Shown: positions 34,528 to 43,864 of the stretch, in pieces
How the letters are laid out: every line of letters begins with the position of its first letter
Position numbering within the stretch: the stretch's first letter is position 1
Assembly (NCBI RefSeq): GCF_001552415.1
Contig: NZ_BCRD01000002.1
Location: 310,001-374,000, forward strand
DNA: 64,000 nt
Direction: 5' to 3'
Source: Corynebacterium xerosis NBRC 16721 = ATCC 373
GTDB taxonomy: Bacteria; Actinomycetota; Actinomycetes; Mycobacteriales; Mycobacteriaceae
The notes under the pieces: model-generated
What the model was told of the DNA's origin: nothing
The model's input: the letters and a program-made list of their open reading frames with translations, nothing else
Database searches by the model: none
Position numbers and translations under genes: made by a program

Positions 34528-36369
34528 GTGACCAGGAATTTCGCGGCGCAGACGTTCACGGATCCCAAGCAGATCCGCAACTTCTGCATCATCGCCCACA
34601 TCGACCACGGCAAGTCGACCCTGGCGGACCGCATCCTGCAGATGTCCGGCGTGGTCGAGGCGCGCGACATGCGTGACCAGTACCTGGACAACATGGACAT
34701 CGAGCGTGAGCGCGGCATCACCATCAAGGCGCAGAACGTGCGGCTGCCGTGGGTACCGAAGTCGGGGGCGCATGCCGGCGAGGAGATCGTGCTGCATCTG
34801 ATCGACACCCCCGGCCACGTGGACTTCACCTACGAGGTCTCGCGCGCGCTGGAGGCGTGCGAGGGCGCGATTCTGCTGGTCGACGCGGCGCAAGGCATCG
34901 AGGCGCAGACGCTGGCGAACCTGTACCTGGCCATGGAGAATGATCTTGAGATCATCCCGGTCCTTAACAAGATCGACCTGCCGGCCGCCGACCCGGAGAA
35001 GTATTCGGAGGAGATCGCGCACATCATCGGCTGCGAGCCGGAGGACGTGCTGCGGGTGTCGGGCAAGACGGGTGAGGGCGTCGAGGCGCTGATGGACCGC
35101 GTGTGCGAGCTCGTGCCGCCGCCGGAGGGCGATGCCGATGCGCCGGCGCGTGCGATGATCTTCGACTCGGTCTACGACACCTACCGCGGCGTGGTCACCT
35201 ACATCCGCGTCGTCGATGGCCGCCTGGAGCCGCGTGACGTGATCCAGATGATGTCGAATGGCACCAAGCACGAGTTGTTGGAAATCGGCATCGTCTCGCC
35301 CCAGCCGCAGAAGTCGCGGGGGCTGGGCGTCGGCGAGGTCGGTTACCTGATCACGGGCGTGAAGGACGTCCGCCAGTCGAAGGTCGGCGATACCGTCACG
35401 TTGAACAAGCGGCCCGCGGAGCAGGCCCTGGAGGGCTACGCCGAGCCGACGCCGATGGTGTACTCGGGGCTGTTCCCCATTTCGCAGGCCGATTACCCGG
35501 ATTTGCGCGATGCGCTGGAAAAACTGCAGCTTAACGACGCCGCCCTCACGTTCGAGCCCGAGACGTCGGTGGCACTCGGGTTCGGTTTCCGCGGTGGCTT
35601 CCTGGGGCTGTTGCACATGGAGATCACGCGTACGCGCTTGGAGCGCGAGTTCGACCTGGATCTGATTTCCACGGCGCCGAATGTGGTGTACCGCGTGGTG
35701 GTCGAGGACGGCTCCGAGGTCGTGGTGCACAACCCGTCCGACTGGCCGGAGGGGAAGCTCAAGGAGGTGTGGGAGCCGATCGTGAAGTGCACGATCATCG
35801 TGCCGAGCGAGTTCGTCGGTTCCACCATGGAGCTGTGCCAGCAGAAGCGCGGCGAGATGGGCGGGATGGATTACCTGTCCGAGGATCGCGTGGAGCTGCG
35901 TTACACCATGCCGATGGGCGAGATCATCTTCGACTTCTTCGACATGCTGAAGTCGCGCACCAAGGGTTATGCGTCGCTGAATTACGAGGAAGCCGGCGAG
36001 CAGCAGGCGGACCTGGTGAAGGTGGACATTCTGCTGCAGGGCGAGGCCGTCGACGCGTTCAGCGCGATCGTGCACCGCGACAATGCGCAGTGGTACGGCA
36101 ACAAGATGACCAAGAAGCTGCGCGAGCTGATCCCTCGCCAGCAGTTCGAGGTGCCCGTGCAGGCGGCGATCGGCGCGAAGATCATCGCCCGCGAGAACAT
36201 CCGCGCCCTGCGCAAGGACGTCCTGGCCAAGTGCTACGGCGGCGATATCTCGCGTAAGCGCAAACTGCTGGAGAAGCAGAAGGCCGGCAAGAAGCGGATG
36301 AAGAACATCGGCTCCGTGAGCGTCCCGCAGGAGGCGTTCGTGGCGGCGTTGTCGACGGATGAGGGGTAG
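34528..36369 (+). CDS. lepA: Elongation factor 4 (LepA)
   Basis: Ribosome-associated GTPase linked to back-translocation or 30S assembly. 613 aa, normal size, GTG start. G1 loop AHIDHGKST (23-31), G2/G3 with DTPGHVDF, G4 NKID. EF-G-like domains follow with [22 protein letters not shown] and the LepA-specific C-terminal domain ([39 protein letters not shown]). It is the last core gene before the low-GC accessory stretch. No terminator was evident after the stop. Confidence 0.97.
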   Translation: MTRNFAAQTFTDPKQIRNFCIIAHIDHGKSTLADRILQMSGVVEARDMRDQYLDNMDIERERGITIKAQNVRLPWVPKSGAHAGEEIVLHLIDTPGHVDFTYEVSRALEACEGAILLVDAAQGIEAQTLANLYLAMENDLEIIPVLNKIDLPAADPEKYSEEIAHIIGCEPEDVLRVSGKTGEGVEALMDRVCELVPPPEGDADAPARAMIFDSVYDTYRGVVTYIRVVDGRLEPRDVIQMMSNGTKHELLEIGIVSPQPQKSRGLGVGEVGYLITGVKDVRQSKVGDTVTLNKRPAEQALEGYAEPTPMVYSGLFPISQADYPDLRDALEKLQLNDAALTFEPETSVALGFGFRGGFLGLLHMEITRTRLEREFDLDLISTAPNVVYRVVVEDGSEVVVHNPSDWPEGKLKEVWEPIVKCTIIVPSEFVGSTMELCQQKRGEMGGMDYLSEDRVELRYTMPMGEIIFDFFDMLKSRTKGYASLNYEEAGEQQADLVKVDILLQGEAVDAFSAIVHRDNAQWYGNKMTKKLRELIPRQQFEVPVQAAIGAKIIARENIRALRKDVLAKCYGGDISRKRKLLEKQKAGKKRMKNIGSVSVPQEAFVAALSTDEG

Positions 36370-36445
36370 GGAAAACGTCGGAAAATCCCAAGTCTTTCGT
36401 AGCTACTTTGTCGACAACTTGAACGGTCGATGATCACTCAGTCAG

Positions 36446-36853
36446 ATGGATACAATGAAACGGACTAAAGTTCTTATGGTCTTTGCGATGTCGCCCCTAG
36501 TGTTATCCGCTTGTGGGGCCCTTGGCGAGGCTGGCGGAACCGCTCAAGGAGAAGCCACAAAGTCTCGAGTTGTTGAAGCGGCAGCCGCTCAAGAGTTTAT
36601 AGATTCCATTACAGAATATATTCCCGAGTTTCATGAAGTCGAACCGCTCGCCCAAGCTGAGTGGATATGTGCGGAGTTCGATAAAGGCGTCTCGTTGGAT
36701 GATATTGAGTCAGATATGTTGGATAGGCTCAGGGAAAATTAGGGCGAGCAGTCGTCAGGATTGTATGGGTGGGATGAATTTGAGGCTGGCGTCATCGTCG
36801 TCGATGCGGCCAAGTTTTATTGTCCAGAACATGCAGCTGCTGCGGGCTGGTAG
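36446..36853 (+). pseudogene. DUF732-like lipoprotein interrupted by an in-frame TAG
   Basis: A small secreted lipoprotein gene, apparently broken by one amber codon. The first part (98 aa) has a signal peptide with lipobox LSAC and then FIDSITEYIPEF ... AEWICAEFDKGVSLDDI, which resembles the actinobacterial DUF732 domain. TAG at 36740-36742 stops it, but the same frame continues for 36 more residues (GLYGWDEFEAGVIVVDAAKF, then YCPEHAA), which is just the expected DUF732 end with its second cysteine. Base composition is low GC. Either a recent nonsense mutation, a truncated but secreted protein, or readthrough. ATG 36446 could instead be M4. Confidence 0.7.
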
Positions 36854-36948
36854 CCGTGCTATGCTGGCACATGTAGATGGCGCGCATAATTGGATGCTGT
36901 GAGAACCCTCTAGCGAAAGCTGTCTCAGTCGAACTTCTGGGTGGGAGA

Positions 36949-37674
36949 ATGAAGGCTAGTCGAGAATTGAGCCCTTATTGGAAGAACGTGATGCGAGTAA
37001 AGCACGAGCAGTGGAAGCCTGAAGCTCGGAAGATTCCTTTTTGGGAAGTTTTTGACTCTCTGCCCGCAGTTTCTAAATTCGTTATCGCCGCTCCTTTAAT
37101 CGCCGGCGTTGGTCTCATTGTGGCGATTTTTATTTGGCGCCCTGAAGAAGGGATTACTACGTCGCATTTTGCTCCGGCTGTTGCCACGATAGCACTTGCG
37201 GTAGCAATCTTTGGGCACTTTATGCAGCAGGGATTTGCACACTACTATGCTGAAGAAAAAAGGATTCAGGAATGTGTAGAGAAAATTGCCGAAGCAATTG
37301 CTGCGGTAGCGTTGAGGCCGGATGCCTTCAGGCGACTTGTCGAAGACGGTATTAGTCCGGTGATCGAGGCGAGTGAGGCTGAGAAGAAAAATGCAGCAGA
37401 TCGAATCGACATCTACAAGAAGAATTGGAGTAACGCGTCCGAAGCCCCAGTGTATTGGGGGCGAATTTATATGACGTACGATCAAAAGGATGAGTTCCGT
37501 AAGATTGTATCTACAGCGAGAGTTGTGCAGACCGAAATGGCTAGAATGGCCTCATTGCTGAGGAAAGGGATGCCTACCGAGAATGATGTGAATATACTGA
37601 ATGCTATGGCGAAAGATCACATCGAACTGACGGAAACGTTCGCTTCTCGGCATCTTGGCATTGCGATCGACTGA
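36949..37674 (+). CDS. Hypothetical two-TM membrane protein
   Basis: 241 aa, not recognised. Two adjacent hydrophobic segments (FVIAAPLIAGVGLIVAIFIW and AVATIALAVAIFGHFM) near the N-terminus precede a long, charged, mostly helical cytoplasmic part (YYAEEKRIQECVEKIAEAI and later EMARMASLLRKG). This two-helix-plus-helical-tail layout recalls SLATT-type or other defence-associated effectors, but I see no specific motif. An upstream ATG (36877) adds 24 residues; neither start has a good ribosome site. Low GC compared with lepA, hence probably acquired. Neighbours are remnants, so no operon partner is visible. Confidence 0.6.
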   Translation: MKASRELSPYWKNVMRVKHEQWKPEARKIPFWEVFDSLPAVSKFVIAAPLIAGVGLIVAIFIWRPEEGITTSHFAPAVATIALAVAIFGHFMQQGFAHYYAEEKRIQECVEKIAEAIAAVALRPDAFRRLVEDGISPVIEASEAEKKNAADRIDIYKKNWSNASEAPVYWGRIYMTYDQKDEFRKIVSTARVVQTEMARMASLLRKGMPTENDVNILNAMAKDHIELTETFASRHLGIAID

Positions 37675-37994
37675 TTATTGGAAAGCCGTTTAGCTTGATC
37701 GTGGTATTAATGGCATTGATCGAATATGGCTTCACCTGAATTGGTCGAATGGGGCTGAGATAGCTAAAGTCGCCGAAATGGTGTCCTGATGGGGGGTCGT
37801 CCACAGTCGGCCCTGCGTTCCATCTGTGGTTCATGGGGGTGTCCCTTTGGGGATTGTCAAGATCTCGGGCGGATCATTTATTCATACACGGGACAGGGGC
37901 GTCGGCAGGCATAACTAAGCACCGACCCGGGTTGAAGGATCGGTGCGGGTCGTGCTCTAGAGTCAGGCAGCGGTAGACAGAGGCCTCGCGGGAT
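37675..37994. other. Non-coding, low-GC accessory DNA
   Basis: 320 bp with no convincing gene. It contains a hairpin candidate near 37918-37946 (GCACCGA...TCGGTGC) just outside the IS110 remnant. Short reading frames here lack start signals. Confidence 0.5.
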
Positions 37995-38715
37995 CTAGTG
38001 GACGTACTCCCGTCGGGTCAACAGGGCGTCGATGACTTTGCATCTTCTCTTGGACAGGCATATCACCGCCGGATAGTGCTTTTTCCTTCGGCGCGTTTGC
38101 GCAGGTGGGAGTCGCATGATGCGGGATGGCAGTTCGAGGAGATTCATGCCGATCGAAATATGACGTTCTTCAGCCGCTTATTGCTGGTGCGAGCGGGAAA
38201 TTGTCAGCGGATTGATGTGACCGGGCGACTGGTGGCTGGCGCGATGCCGGCGTAAGGGGTTAAATGTGCGGCGTCGTCGAAGTTTTGGCAATCGTCGATG
38301 GGCAGCAAGATGTTAGAGGCGGTTTTGATGTCCACGGAAAGGCATCGACTTCTCGACCTTGGGCTGACAGGGAAGTGGTCGAGCATCTCCTCGGTTCGTC
38401 CGGCGATTGTATCCCGCTGAGTTTGAAGCGCTCTATTGTTCACCGCCAGCTGGGCAGATATCCGACCGTGCAACCGCAGTCGCGGGCTTCGGCGATGGGC
38501 AGGGCGCTGCTGGTGTTGGGTCGGTCGACGCCCATGAGAACACTGCCTTTGGGTCTGCATGGATACGAAGATTGCGCGCAGCGCGGGTTCTACCTGCGGC
38601 AGAGACGTATTGGAGATTTCGTTGGCCGTCGTGGCGAGGGCGCATGCATGGTGACTGGTCTTGTAGACATCGAGTCCGATGAAGACGATGGCGCATGTTG
38701 TGGACGCTTACATGA
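37995..38715 (-). pseudogene. IS110-family transposase remnant
   Basis: Degenerate DEDD-type transposase read on the minus strand in several frames. From the 5' side: VFIGLDVYKTSHHACAL (first catalytic Asp region), then VDRPNTSSALPIAEARDCGC leading to VGYLPSW, a stop, and a deletion. Later ILLPIDDCQNFDDAAHLTPY and AGIAPATSRPVTSIR correspond to the transposase_20 domain, then NKRLKNVIFRSA, RKRAEGK and a last frame AVICLSKRRCKVIDALLTRR ending REYVH and a stop at 37995. At least three frame changes or stops make it inactive. I found no clean terminal repeats, which fits IS110. Confidence 0.8.
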
Positions 38716-38720
38716 TGGTG

Positions 38721-39243
38721 TCCTTGTGGTTGCGGCTGTTCACCCGCCTCTTGGACAACCGTCACAGGCACCCAGGTTAAGAATAGATCTTTAGTCAGGC
38801 TGTCTCCCCGATTAGCTGTAAGCGATAGGCTCCGGCGTTCGGTGGCAACTGGCCCACGGAGCATGGAAATTCTCACGGAGAAAGGTCACGCAGGGCTCGG
38901 TGAGCGTCCCCCTGAGCGGACACCATCACGGTAACGGGCGATACGCCCCCGTTACTCCCTGCATCTTCCTCGGGTGGTACTTCTTCTGGGAAAGGCACCG
39001 CTTAAGTAGCGTCGTGAAGTTGACAGATCGCGGCCAGGTGAAAAAATATGGGGGTGACTTTGCGATATGAAGGACGGAGTTGTAGCTGCGATCGTTCCGG
39101 GTTGATGGAAATTCTTGGGCGGCGTAGCATTTAGAGCGTTAGGGATTGCTTATCTAGTGTTGAACGGCCAATCCCGAGGGCACCTGTGGGCTGGGCCCGC
39201 GGACCGTTCGAGGGTGTCACTTCGTCAAGTGAAGAGGTGGATC
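38721..39243. other. Non-coding gap before the polytopic protein gene
   Basis: About 520 bp. It holds a GTAACGGG...CCCGTTAC hairpin near 38931-38957 and A/T-rich DNA after 39000 that likely includes the promoter of the next gene. No coding frame is supported. Confidence 0.5.
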
Positions 39244-40362
39244 ATGGATGTCGTCGCTTTTGTGTTGGTGTTTTTCATTCTTCCCGTGTTTATTTATCTA
39301 TTGAAGTCTTCTCGTGTCGAAATGTCGGCCAGGATAATGTTGAGAAGGGTTTTGGGTTGGGGGGCGGTTACTTTTTTCCTGTTGATTGCATTGTTTAATC
39401 GGTTTGGTGCGCAAAGTGGTTGGCTTTCTACAGGTGTTCTGCTTTCTGCAATCCTTTTCATTTTCTGCCTCGTTGGGTTCCTTACCCTTGTCGAGTTCTT
39501 GGATTCAGATCAGGATTTGGTGACTATCGAAGGTCTCCTGCCGGTACCTATTAAATACTGGAGGGCCAGTTCTGGACTTTCTATGACGGATAAGATGTTT
39601 TTAATCGGCGGACTTTTCTTTGGAATTGTTTTGCCGATCCTGGCTTTTTTGGTCCTTCCTGTGCTGCTCGTCGTTTACTCGCGCGTTACGGTCGATCACG
39701 GGGTGCTGGATCCTGTGGAGGGTCAAGAGATGCGATCTGTGATTTTGTCGATGGCAGATCAGGTCCTGCTCTTGTTTGGCCTCCTTGTATTGGTCTTAAA
39801 CGTGTCCCTCATTTTTGTGTTGATCATCGCCGGCGTTCTTCGACGTCCTAGGTCCCTCTGCAATTATTTGACTTCGATCTATTCATCTTGGAATGCGCGA
39901 AAACTTGCTACTCAATTTGGGCTTCAGGTTGTCGTTTGGGGAGCTATCGTTCTCGCGGTTTCTATCTTAATGCTTAATATGGTTGACAATTTTGGCGGAT
40001 TTGAGTTAAATGAAGTGTGGCGTGCGTGGTTGTACTCTGCATTCATCATAGGTGCAATCGGTCCGGTGCGGTTGTCCTATGTGATATTCTTGCGCGAGGG
40101 AAGTTCTGTGTTTTTTGCCGTCATTGCAACTTCTATTGCTGGCGTCTTGTCGGCAGTGGTGATTCCGATGGTGAATGTTTCTTCGATTTTGATTGAAGTT
40201 CACTCCGGTGGTGACGGCGTGGCGATTGAATCGTTTTGGGTGAGTGATATTGCATACGCTTTCTATATTTGTTCGGTGCTTTTGGGGACGGTCCTGTCCG
40301 TTCCTCTGTTTCGTAAGCGCATTTCTTCTTGTGTTGTGGATAGCTATTCTGCGAAGGTGTAA
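39244..40362 (+). CDS. Hypothetical polytopic membrane protein
   Basis: 372 aa, not recognised. About nine hydrophobic segments, starting MDVVAFVLVFFILPVFIYLL, spread through the whole chain, with short loops and one longer extracellular or cytoplasmic loop around residues 100-125 and 155-185. No transporter signature or catalytic motif is evident. ATG 39244 has a good GAGGTGG ribosome site; a longer frame from 39115 looks non-coding. GC and codon use are clearly lower than in core genes (frequent TTT, ATT, TCT), so it is probably imported. It lies between an IS110 remnant and an acetamidase remnant. Confidence 0.72.
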   Translation: MDVVAFVLVFFILPVFIYLLKSSRVEMSARIMLRRVLGWGAVTFFLLIALFNRFGAQSGWLSTGVLLSAILFIFCLVGFLTLVEFLDSDQDLVTIEGLLPVPIKYWRASSGLSMTDKMFLIGGLFFGIVLPILAFLVLPVLLVVYSRVTVDHGVLDPVEGQEMRSVILSMADQVLLLFGLLVLVLNVSLIFVLIIAGVLRRPRSLCNYLTSIYSSWNARKLATQFGLQVVVWGAIVLAVSILMLNMVDNFGGFELNEVWRAWLYSAFIIGAIGPVRLSYVIFLREGSSVFFAVIATSIAGVLSAVVIPMVNVSSILIEVHSGGDGVAIESFWVSDIAYAFYICSVLLGTVLSVPLFRKRISSCVVDSYSAKV

Positions 40363-40415
40363 ATCGCTTGCTATTGATTTAAACAGTTACTTGGGCTCTG
40401 TCGTTTGGGCAAGGC

Positions 40416-41357
40416 ATGGCGAAGGCTGGCGTCCTTAAGGATGCGACCGACATCGCTGTCGATTATTCACGCTCTGAACGCGACTTCGCGACCGACGGTC
40501 CTTTTGTGGTTACTGGCTTGATCACTGTCGAAGGGGTCATGCCCGGTGGCGTGTTGAATATTGAAGCGATTGCCAACGAGCTTCGCGCTCGGTACTGAGT
40601 CGTCTCTTTCCGTCATGGCGATCGTTGGCGGCGACCTCGGATGGAGTTGCCCCCGATGGCATTGTTGCGGTCGAAGTGATGCCTCCATCGAACGTCGCAA
40701 GCCCGACTCGGACGATTCCATGGGCATCGGCAATGTCTCCGTCTGCACTCCGGTCAAAGTTTGCTGCGGCGTCATGGCCAGCGGCCCGTCGAGTCGCGAT
40801 TCCCACAGCGGCCGTTCGCCAGCATAATGGGGGTTGCGCTTTCAGGCGGTGCGTCGCCGATCGACTCTCGGGACAATTCCGTGACACTGACGTTGGGCGG
40901 CTGAAACATCGACATTGATCATCTGGGCACTGGTCCGCGTTCGCCCTGCTAGCTCGAGTGGAAGGGGTCCTGTTTGACACCGTCGCCTCCCACATGGTCA
41001 TGGTGAAGGTGAGGTCGCGCTCGCCGCAAGGAAGGGTTCGCCCCGCTCAATGTTTTAGCTGACGGTGTGCAAGCGCGAGCACGCCGATGCGCCATCCGTT
41101 TCATTCGGCTATTCCTGGGCGGTGACCTAGGAGCATTGGATTCCCATCGGGTTGTCGGATCCCGGGGGTCTGGCGACCTCAGCGTCGTGATGCGCCGCGC
41201 CGTGGTCAATGCGCTGAACTTCCTCGAGCATGACCTTGGCGTCGAGCGCGTCACCGCTTACGCGTACTTGTCCGCCGCTGCCGACTTGGCACTGTCGCAG
41301 GTCGTCGACCGGACCGTCGGCGTGCATGGGCTGCTCAGGAAGGCGGATTTTGGCTGA
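40416..41357 (+). pseudogene. Acetamidase/formamidase remnant
   Basis: Degraded member of the FmdA/AmdA amidohydrolase family, in several frames. N-terminal part: FVVTGLITVEGVMPGGVLNIEAI, like the family's 'G-I-x-VEGAEPGDVL' strand. Middle: LGG, a stop, then NIDIDHLGTG, matching the conserved GGNID...LGTG; next VEGVLFDTVASHMVM in another frame, matching the 'G-LF--GD-H---G-GE' region. C-terminal part (open 41067-41357): RRAVVNALNFLEHDLGVERV, then AYLSAAADLALSQVVD and VHGLL. Stops and frame changes rule out activity. Short ORFs annotated here would be fragments. Confidence 0.78.
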
Positions 41358-41555
41358 GGGAATGCTTCTGCATAGCTCTCTTAAGTTTCAGAGACGCTGG
41401 TTGCGGCCGAATCGGGAGATTTGGTGGGCTATTCGGGGTGGGCATGGATGCCTCGGCGCCACGAGGGTGAGGGTGTCGAGAATCTGTTCGAGTCGATTCG
41501 GCCAGGTTATCCAGGCCACTGGATACGGTGCGGGCATCAACGAAAGGAGATTCCC

Positions 41556-42701
41556 ATGACCACCGCAATCGCCCCGGTCCCACAGCCTTCCCAGTTCGCC
41601 CCGGCATCGCCGGGACCGTCGCCCGCCATGATGCGCCGGCGCATAAACCCACAGCTCGTGCCGCTTCGCGATGGCGACGTCACGGCCACGCCCCGCCCGA
41701 CCACGGTCTCGGGTGCCGAAGCCGTGCTCGCGACCATCCACGTGGATACGGCGACCACTACCACCGCCGCCATCGTGTGCGGCGAGCTCCGCGTCAGCTT
41801 TCCGGGATTGTCCGATTGGGTGCTCACGCGGGTCGAGTGCGATCGCTACGAACATCCTGGCCAGCGGGCGGCGCGAGCGACGCTGGGCGAACGGCAGGAA
41901 TTCGTCAATGCCCGGTACGCGACGCTGAGCCGCCGGGTCATCGACACCCGGGCGCGGATTGCGGCGGAATTGGCCGATCACCTGGCGGCCGTCCAGCCGG
42001 TGCACGGCCGTGTCGTGGTGGATATCCCCGATGTGACGGTGGCCGCGGCGGTTGGCACGTTGCCCTTCGGGCTTGAACGGTTCTCCGGGCACCTCGGGGT
42101 GGTGGGTGCGTCGCGCCGCAGTGTCTTTCAGGCGGTCGATAGGGGACTGGCCGAGGAAGTGGCGCGCGTCGAGAGCATCGAGGCTGAAGAAGCGCGCAAC
42201 CGGGAACCGCTGTACATCGCCACCGACGCGTCCCGCGGACGCAATGGCGCTGCCGGCATCGCCTGGATCAGCGCCGAAGGCCACCACACCTCGCGCATGA
42301 TCGACGTCAATGCGATCGCGGAGGCTGAGTTTCTCGCCATCAAGTACGCCATCGACGACGCCATGTCGCGCGAGCCGAATCGGAAGATCGTCATTCTTTC
42401 CGATTCTCGGCAGGCTCTCGGCGCGCTGTCCGGCAATCGGGCGACGTATTGGGCCACCGGCAAGCGACTGTCGCAGTTGAATCAGATGCGCGTCCTCATT
42501 CGCGACCATGGGATCCAGCTGAAGTGGGTGCGCGGCCACTCGGGCGATCCGCTCAACGAACTCGCCGATCGGCTCGCCGTTCATCGCCGTCGATGCACCG
42601 AATGCCGCTTCAGCGACGAGGTCATCGTTGAACGCGAGACCCGCATCGTCGCGGATGGCTTTGTCGACGAGTCAGCCGGCAACTCAGTAGAGGCCGCCTG
42701 A
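41556..42701 (+). CDS. RNase H-domain protein with an uncharacterised N-terminal half
   Basis: 381 aa from ATG 41556 (AAAGGAGA upstream). Residues about 217-345 form an RNase HI-type fold: D224 in YIATDASRGR, E256/E258 in AIAEAEFLAIKYA, D283 in VILSDSRQAL, and KWVRGHSGDPLNELADRLA with H328 and D338, so all catalytic acidic residues appear present. A short tail has a CTEC pair (C347, C350). Residues 1-210 match nothing I recognise; they include a beta-rich part (ATIHVDTATTTTAAIVCGEL), a helical part (about 115-145) and VVVDIPDVTV. RNA:DNA hybrid cleavage is likely; what the N-terminal half does is unknown. GC content is core-like. Confidence 0.8.
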   Translation: MTTAIAPVPQPSQFAPASPGPSPAMMRRRINPQLVPLRDGDVTATPRPTTVSGAEAVLATIHVDTATTTTAAIVCGELRVSFPGLSDWVLTRVECDRYEHPGQRAARATLGERQEFVNARYATLSRRVIDTRARIAAELADHLAAVQPVHGRVVVDIPDVTVAAAVGTLPFGLERFSGHLGVVGASRRSVFQAVDRGLAEEVARVESIEAEEARNREPLYIATDASRGRNGAAGIAWISAEGHHTSRMIDVNAIAEAEFLAIKYAIDDAMSREPNRKIVILSDSRQALGALSGNRATYWATGKRLSQLNQMRVLIRDHGIQLKWVRGHSGDPLNELADRLAVHRRRCTECRFSDEVIVERETRIVADGFVDESAGNSVEAA

Positions 42702-42716
42702 GCTCCCACTCTCTGC

Positions 42717-42722
42717 CATAGT
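42717..42722 (+). promoter_or_regulatory. -10 box of the Ser/Thr-rich lipoprotein gene
   Basis: CATAGT, 6 nt before ATG 42729, with no ribosome site between; leaderless pattern. Confidence 0.45.
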
Positions 42723-42728
42723 TGAGTC

Positions 42729-43280
42729 ATGAAAACCGTTGCCCGGATGGTCGCCCTTCCCATCGCCGCGCTCCTGCTCGCTGGCTGCGGAGCCGATGAG
42801 TCGAGTGATGGGGAACAGACGAGCTCGACGGCGTCGAGTTCCACGAGCACGTCCAGCTCCACGTCCTCGACGACGAGCAGCGCGTCGTCCGCGACTGCCG
42901 CATCCTCAGAAAACGCCGAACCCACGTCTCAGCTGGTGGAGTGCATTTATGGAGGTGGATCGTGGACTGGCAATGGGAGATTCAGCGACGGGAGCTTTGG
43001 CCCGCACCCGGATTGCCAGGCGAAACGCGATGCGCAGCTCGCCGAGAATCCGTACGTCTGCCCGCAGACTGACTGGCACGTCCCCGATCCCAGCTGGTGC
43101 ACCGATCCGAGCAAGGGCGGCCGACCCATTGGCGGCGAGGCCCCGGCACCTGCCCCGGCGCCGGTTCCCGAGGATCCCGTGTACGACTCGTCCGGTGAAG
43201 CGCAGACCCACCATGGCTGCCAGCAGGGGTATATCGACGATCCCGCGCTATGCGGGGAAATGGAGCAGAAGTACGGATAG
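42729..43280 (+). CDS. Ser/Thr-rich lipoprotein
   Basis: 183 aa secreted lipoprotein of unknown function. Signal peptide with lipobox LLAGC (Cys near residue 20), a long serine/threonine-only stretch (about 32-62) that acts as a stalk or glycosylation region, then a Cys-containing domain: VECIYGGGSW, PDCQAKRDAQL, YVCPQTDWHVPDPSWC and a C-terminal HHGCQQGYIDDPALC. Cysteine spacing suggests two or three disulfides. A lipoprotein with a similar cysteine-rich tail is encoded at 63.5 kb; the two may be distant relatives. Confidence 0.78.
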   Translation: MKTVARMVALPIAALLLAGCGADESSDGEQTSSTASSSTSTSSSTSSTTSSASSATAASSENAEPTSQLVECIYGGGSWTGNGRFSDGSFGPHPDCQAKRDAQLAENPYVCPQTDWHVPDPSWCTDPSKGGRPIGGEAPAPAPAPVPEDPVYDSSGEAQTHHGCQQGYIDDPALCGEMEQKYG

Positions 43281-43326
43281 GGTCCGATCCTGCGCACGAC
43301 CCCATGCCAGGTTCGCCACTCGCGCG

Positions 43327-43332
43327 TATCTT
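43327..43332 (+). promoter_or_regulatory. -10 box of the 43340 gene
   Basis: TATCTT, 7 nt before ATG 43340, with no ribosome site; leaderless pattern. It also supports this start over the longer frame from 43250. Confidence 0.5.
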
Positions 43333-43339
43333 CGTTCGC

Positions 43340-43852
43340 ATGGAAAACCAGAATGATCGCGACGCCATCATCGACGCTTTCCGCCGCGCGGGCCTCGAGC
43401 TGCTGCGTCCCGAGACGATCCACCCCACCGATGCGACCCCGTTTTTCATCCTCACGTGCGAGGACCTGGAGGGCGCGGCGTTTTCGCACGTGCTTCACTT
43501 CGACGCCGAGATGATCGAGGACCACGCTGATTACGCCAACTGGGTCCGCCAGTGGGCTCAGGCGACGGGTAAGGAAGACAGGCTTTCCGACGCCTCATCG
43601 CACCTCAATTTCGAGGCCCGCACCGCCACGCTGGAATACACCCTCGACGGCGTGGCCCGGCGAATGGAGTTCGAGCAGGCCGACGACTGGCTCAACCCCG
43701 AGGTCGCCATGGACATCCTCGATGACTTCGGCGACGTGCCCGGGCGCGTGCGACTGTTCATCGACAACGGCCAGGGCGGCACCTACGTGTGGCTTCCGGA
43801 AGAGGGCATCGCGGAGTTCAAGGAGCTGTTCCCGGAGGCGAAGCGCAGCTAG
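43340..43852 (+). CDS. Hypothetical acidic protein
   Basis: 170 aa, not recognised. It has no signal peptide or membrane segment; acidic, alternating strands and helices (FFILTCEDLEGAAFSHVLHF, ATLEYTLDGVARRMEFEQA, RVRLFIDNGQGGTYVWLPEEG). It looks like a compact cytoplasmic domain. ATG 43340 fits the 7-nt -10 spacing. It converges with the SWIM gene 12 bp away. Confidence 0.7.
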   Translation: MENQNDRDAIIDAFRRAGLELLRPETIHPTDATPFFILTCEDLEGAAFSHVLHFDAEMIEDHADYANWVRQWAQATGKEDRLSDASSHLNFEARTATLEYTLDGVARRMEFEQADDWLNPEVAMDILDDFGDVPGRVRLFIDNGQGGTYVWLPEEGIAEFKELFPEAKRS

Positions 43853-43864
43853 CCGCCCCACCCC

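Noticed and set aside
37998..38255. 85-aa plus-strand ORF as a gene
   Set aside because: The minus strand of the same DNA spells the IS110 transposase C-terminus.
41067..41357. 96-aa ORF as a separate gene
   Set aside because: It is the C-terminal fragment of the acetamidase remnant.
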